64,000 nucleotides of DNA, taken from positions 65,892,865 through 65,956,864 of the forward strand of contig JAAALK010000285.1 of NCBI GenBank assembly GCA_019279435.1, written 5' to 3'. The position numbers and the translations under genes were made by a program. Every line of letters starts with the position of its first letter. Position 1 is the first letter of the stretch. This document shows, piece by piece, positions 63,697-64,000 of the stretch. The notes below the pieces were generated by a model that did no database searches, was not told where the DNA came from, and saw only the letters and a list, made by a program, of their open reading frames with translations. Source of the DNA: Zizania palustris (taxonomy: Eukaryota > Streptophyta > Magnoliopsida > Poales > Poaceae).

Positions 63697-64000
63697 CTTA
63701 GACTAGAAGCTAAGTTCTCTACCACTGCCTGCAATTCGAAGCACGCCTGCGGGGGGAGCTTCGAAGCTTTCTGCTTCGCGCACCCTTCGGCAAGGGGCTT
63801 CGGGTGTAGCCCGAAGGCCAATTTCCGCCTTCCCTTGCCCTCCGCATACCGGGGCTCGCCCCCCAGCAAGGGGCTCCGCTTTGTGCGTCGGAGGTCATCG
63901 AGGTCCCTAGGGGCTACCAGGCCAACCTTCAGCCATCTCGCGAGGTATGTCCGCCGTCCGACGCACTTTTTCGACGGGCCATGTCGTAATCATTTTAATG
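63697..64000. other. Leader of element I
   Basis: Untranslated leader after the PBS, GC-rich, with no supportable gene to the window end. It resembles 50415-50600 of D in its TTCGAAG and AAGGGGCTTC blocks. Confidence 0.55.

Larger units (their letters stand above)
62549..64000 (+). mobile_element. Element I: 5' end of a GC-rich Ty3/Gypsy element
   Basis: Complete 5' LTR (62549-63676), PBS identical to A and D, and a leader (63697 onward) that resembles D's leader (TTCGAAG..GGGGGGAGCTTCG; CAAGGGGCTTC). Gag would start beyond the window. It is inserted into the 3' LTR of J; the 5 bp before it are GCGCC. Confidence 0.8.

Noticed and set aside
1..64000. Host gene, tRNA, rRNA or microRNA gene
   Set aside because: No long coding region outside retroelement families, no cloverleaf-like tRNA sequence and no rRNA stretch was recognised by eye. 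A profile or covariance search would be needed to exclude small RNA genes.

Overview
This window looks like an intergenic retrotransposon cluster from a large plant nuclear genome, most likely a grass. That assignment rests on the Ty3/Gypsy and Ty1/Copia lineages present, not on any host gene. I found no convincing host gene, no tRNA or rRNA gene and no prokaryotic feature. Nearly every base can be assigned to nested or broken LTR retrotransposons. A 100-N run at 43757-43856 is a scaffold gap, so adjacency across it is not proven.

Left block (1-20548). B (1-1330, +) is the 3' end of a Tat-lineage Gypsy element. G (1331-3347, -) is a decayed Gypsy fragment with protease and gag linker. A (3348-12939, +) is a long Tat-lineage element with 5' LTR, PBS, gag, protease, RT, RNase H, a second RNase H, integrase, a 3' minisatellite and a multi-exon antisense gene. 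It is cut and joined to E (12940-15488, +), the integrase-to-antisense-gene part of a second, GC-rich Tat family. E is joined to F (15489-20548, -), a Gypsy element with gag but no pol.

Middle block (20549-43756, all antisense Copia except O). L (-) is a Copia element with only a partial 3' LTR, 3' noncoding DNA and RT/RNase H tail. M (21307-36960, -) sits inside L with target-site duplication AATTT. O (24327-30479, +) sits inside M with duplication AACTC. M and O belong to one gag-only family with no protease, integrase or RT. K (38843-43756, -) is a Copia element abutting L, with a microhomology-flanked internal deletion.

Right block (43857-64000, +). C (43857-50092) is the 3' half of a Tat element closely related to A. 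It lies in the 5' LTR of D (50093-50853), a Tat element whose gag is cut by J (50854-62548). J is a long-LTR Copia element of the SIRE/Maximus type. J carries a solo LTR (55403-55896) with duplication GTGGT, and its 3' LTR is cut 38 bp before its end by I (62549 onward), another Gypsy element with a hairpin-bearing minisatellite in its LTR.

The most interesting signal is the antisense gene carried 3' of pol by A, C and E. Its exons join across short GT-AG introns at matching positions in the diverged copies. It has a TATA-like element about 100 nt upstream of its ATG in the two copies where that region survives. The gag-only M/O family is the second point of interest. Every coding region seen is broken or partial, so nothing here looks autonomous today.
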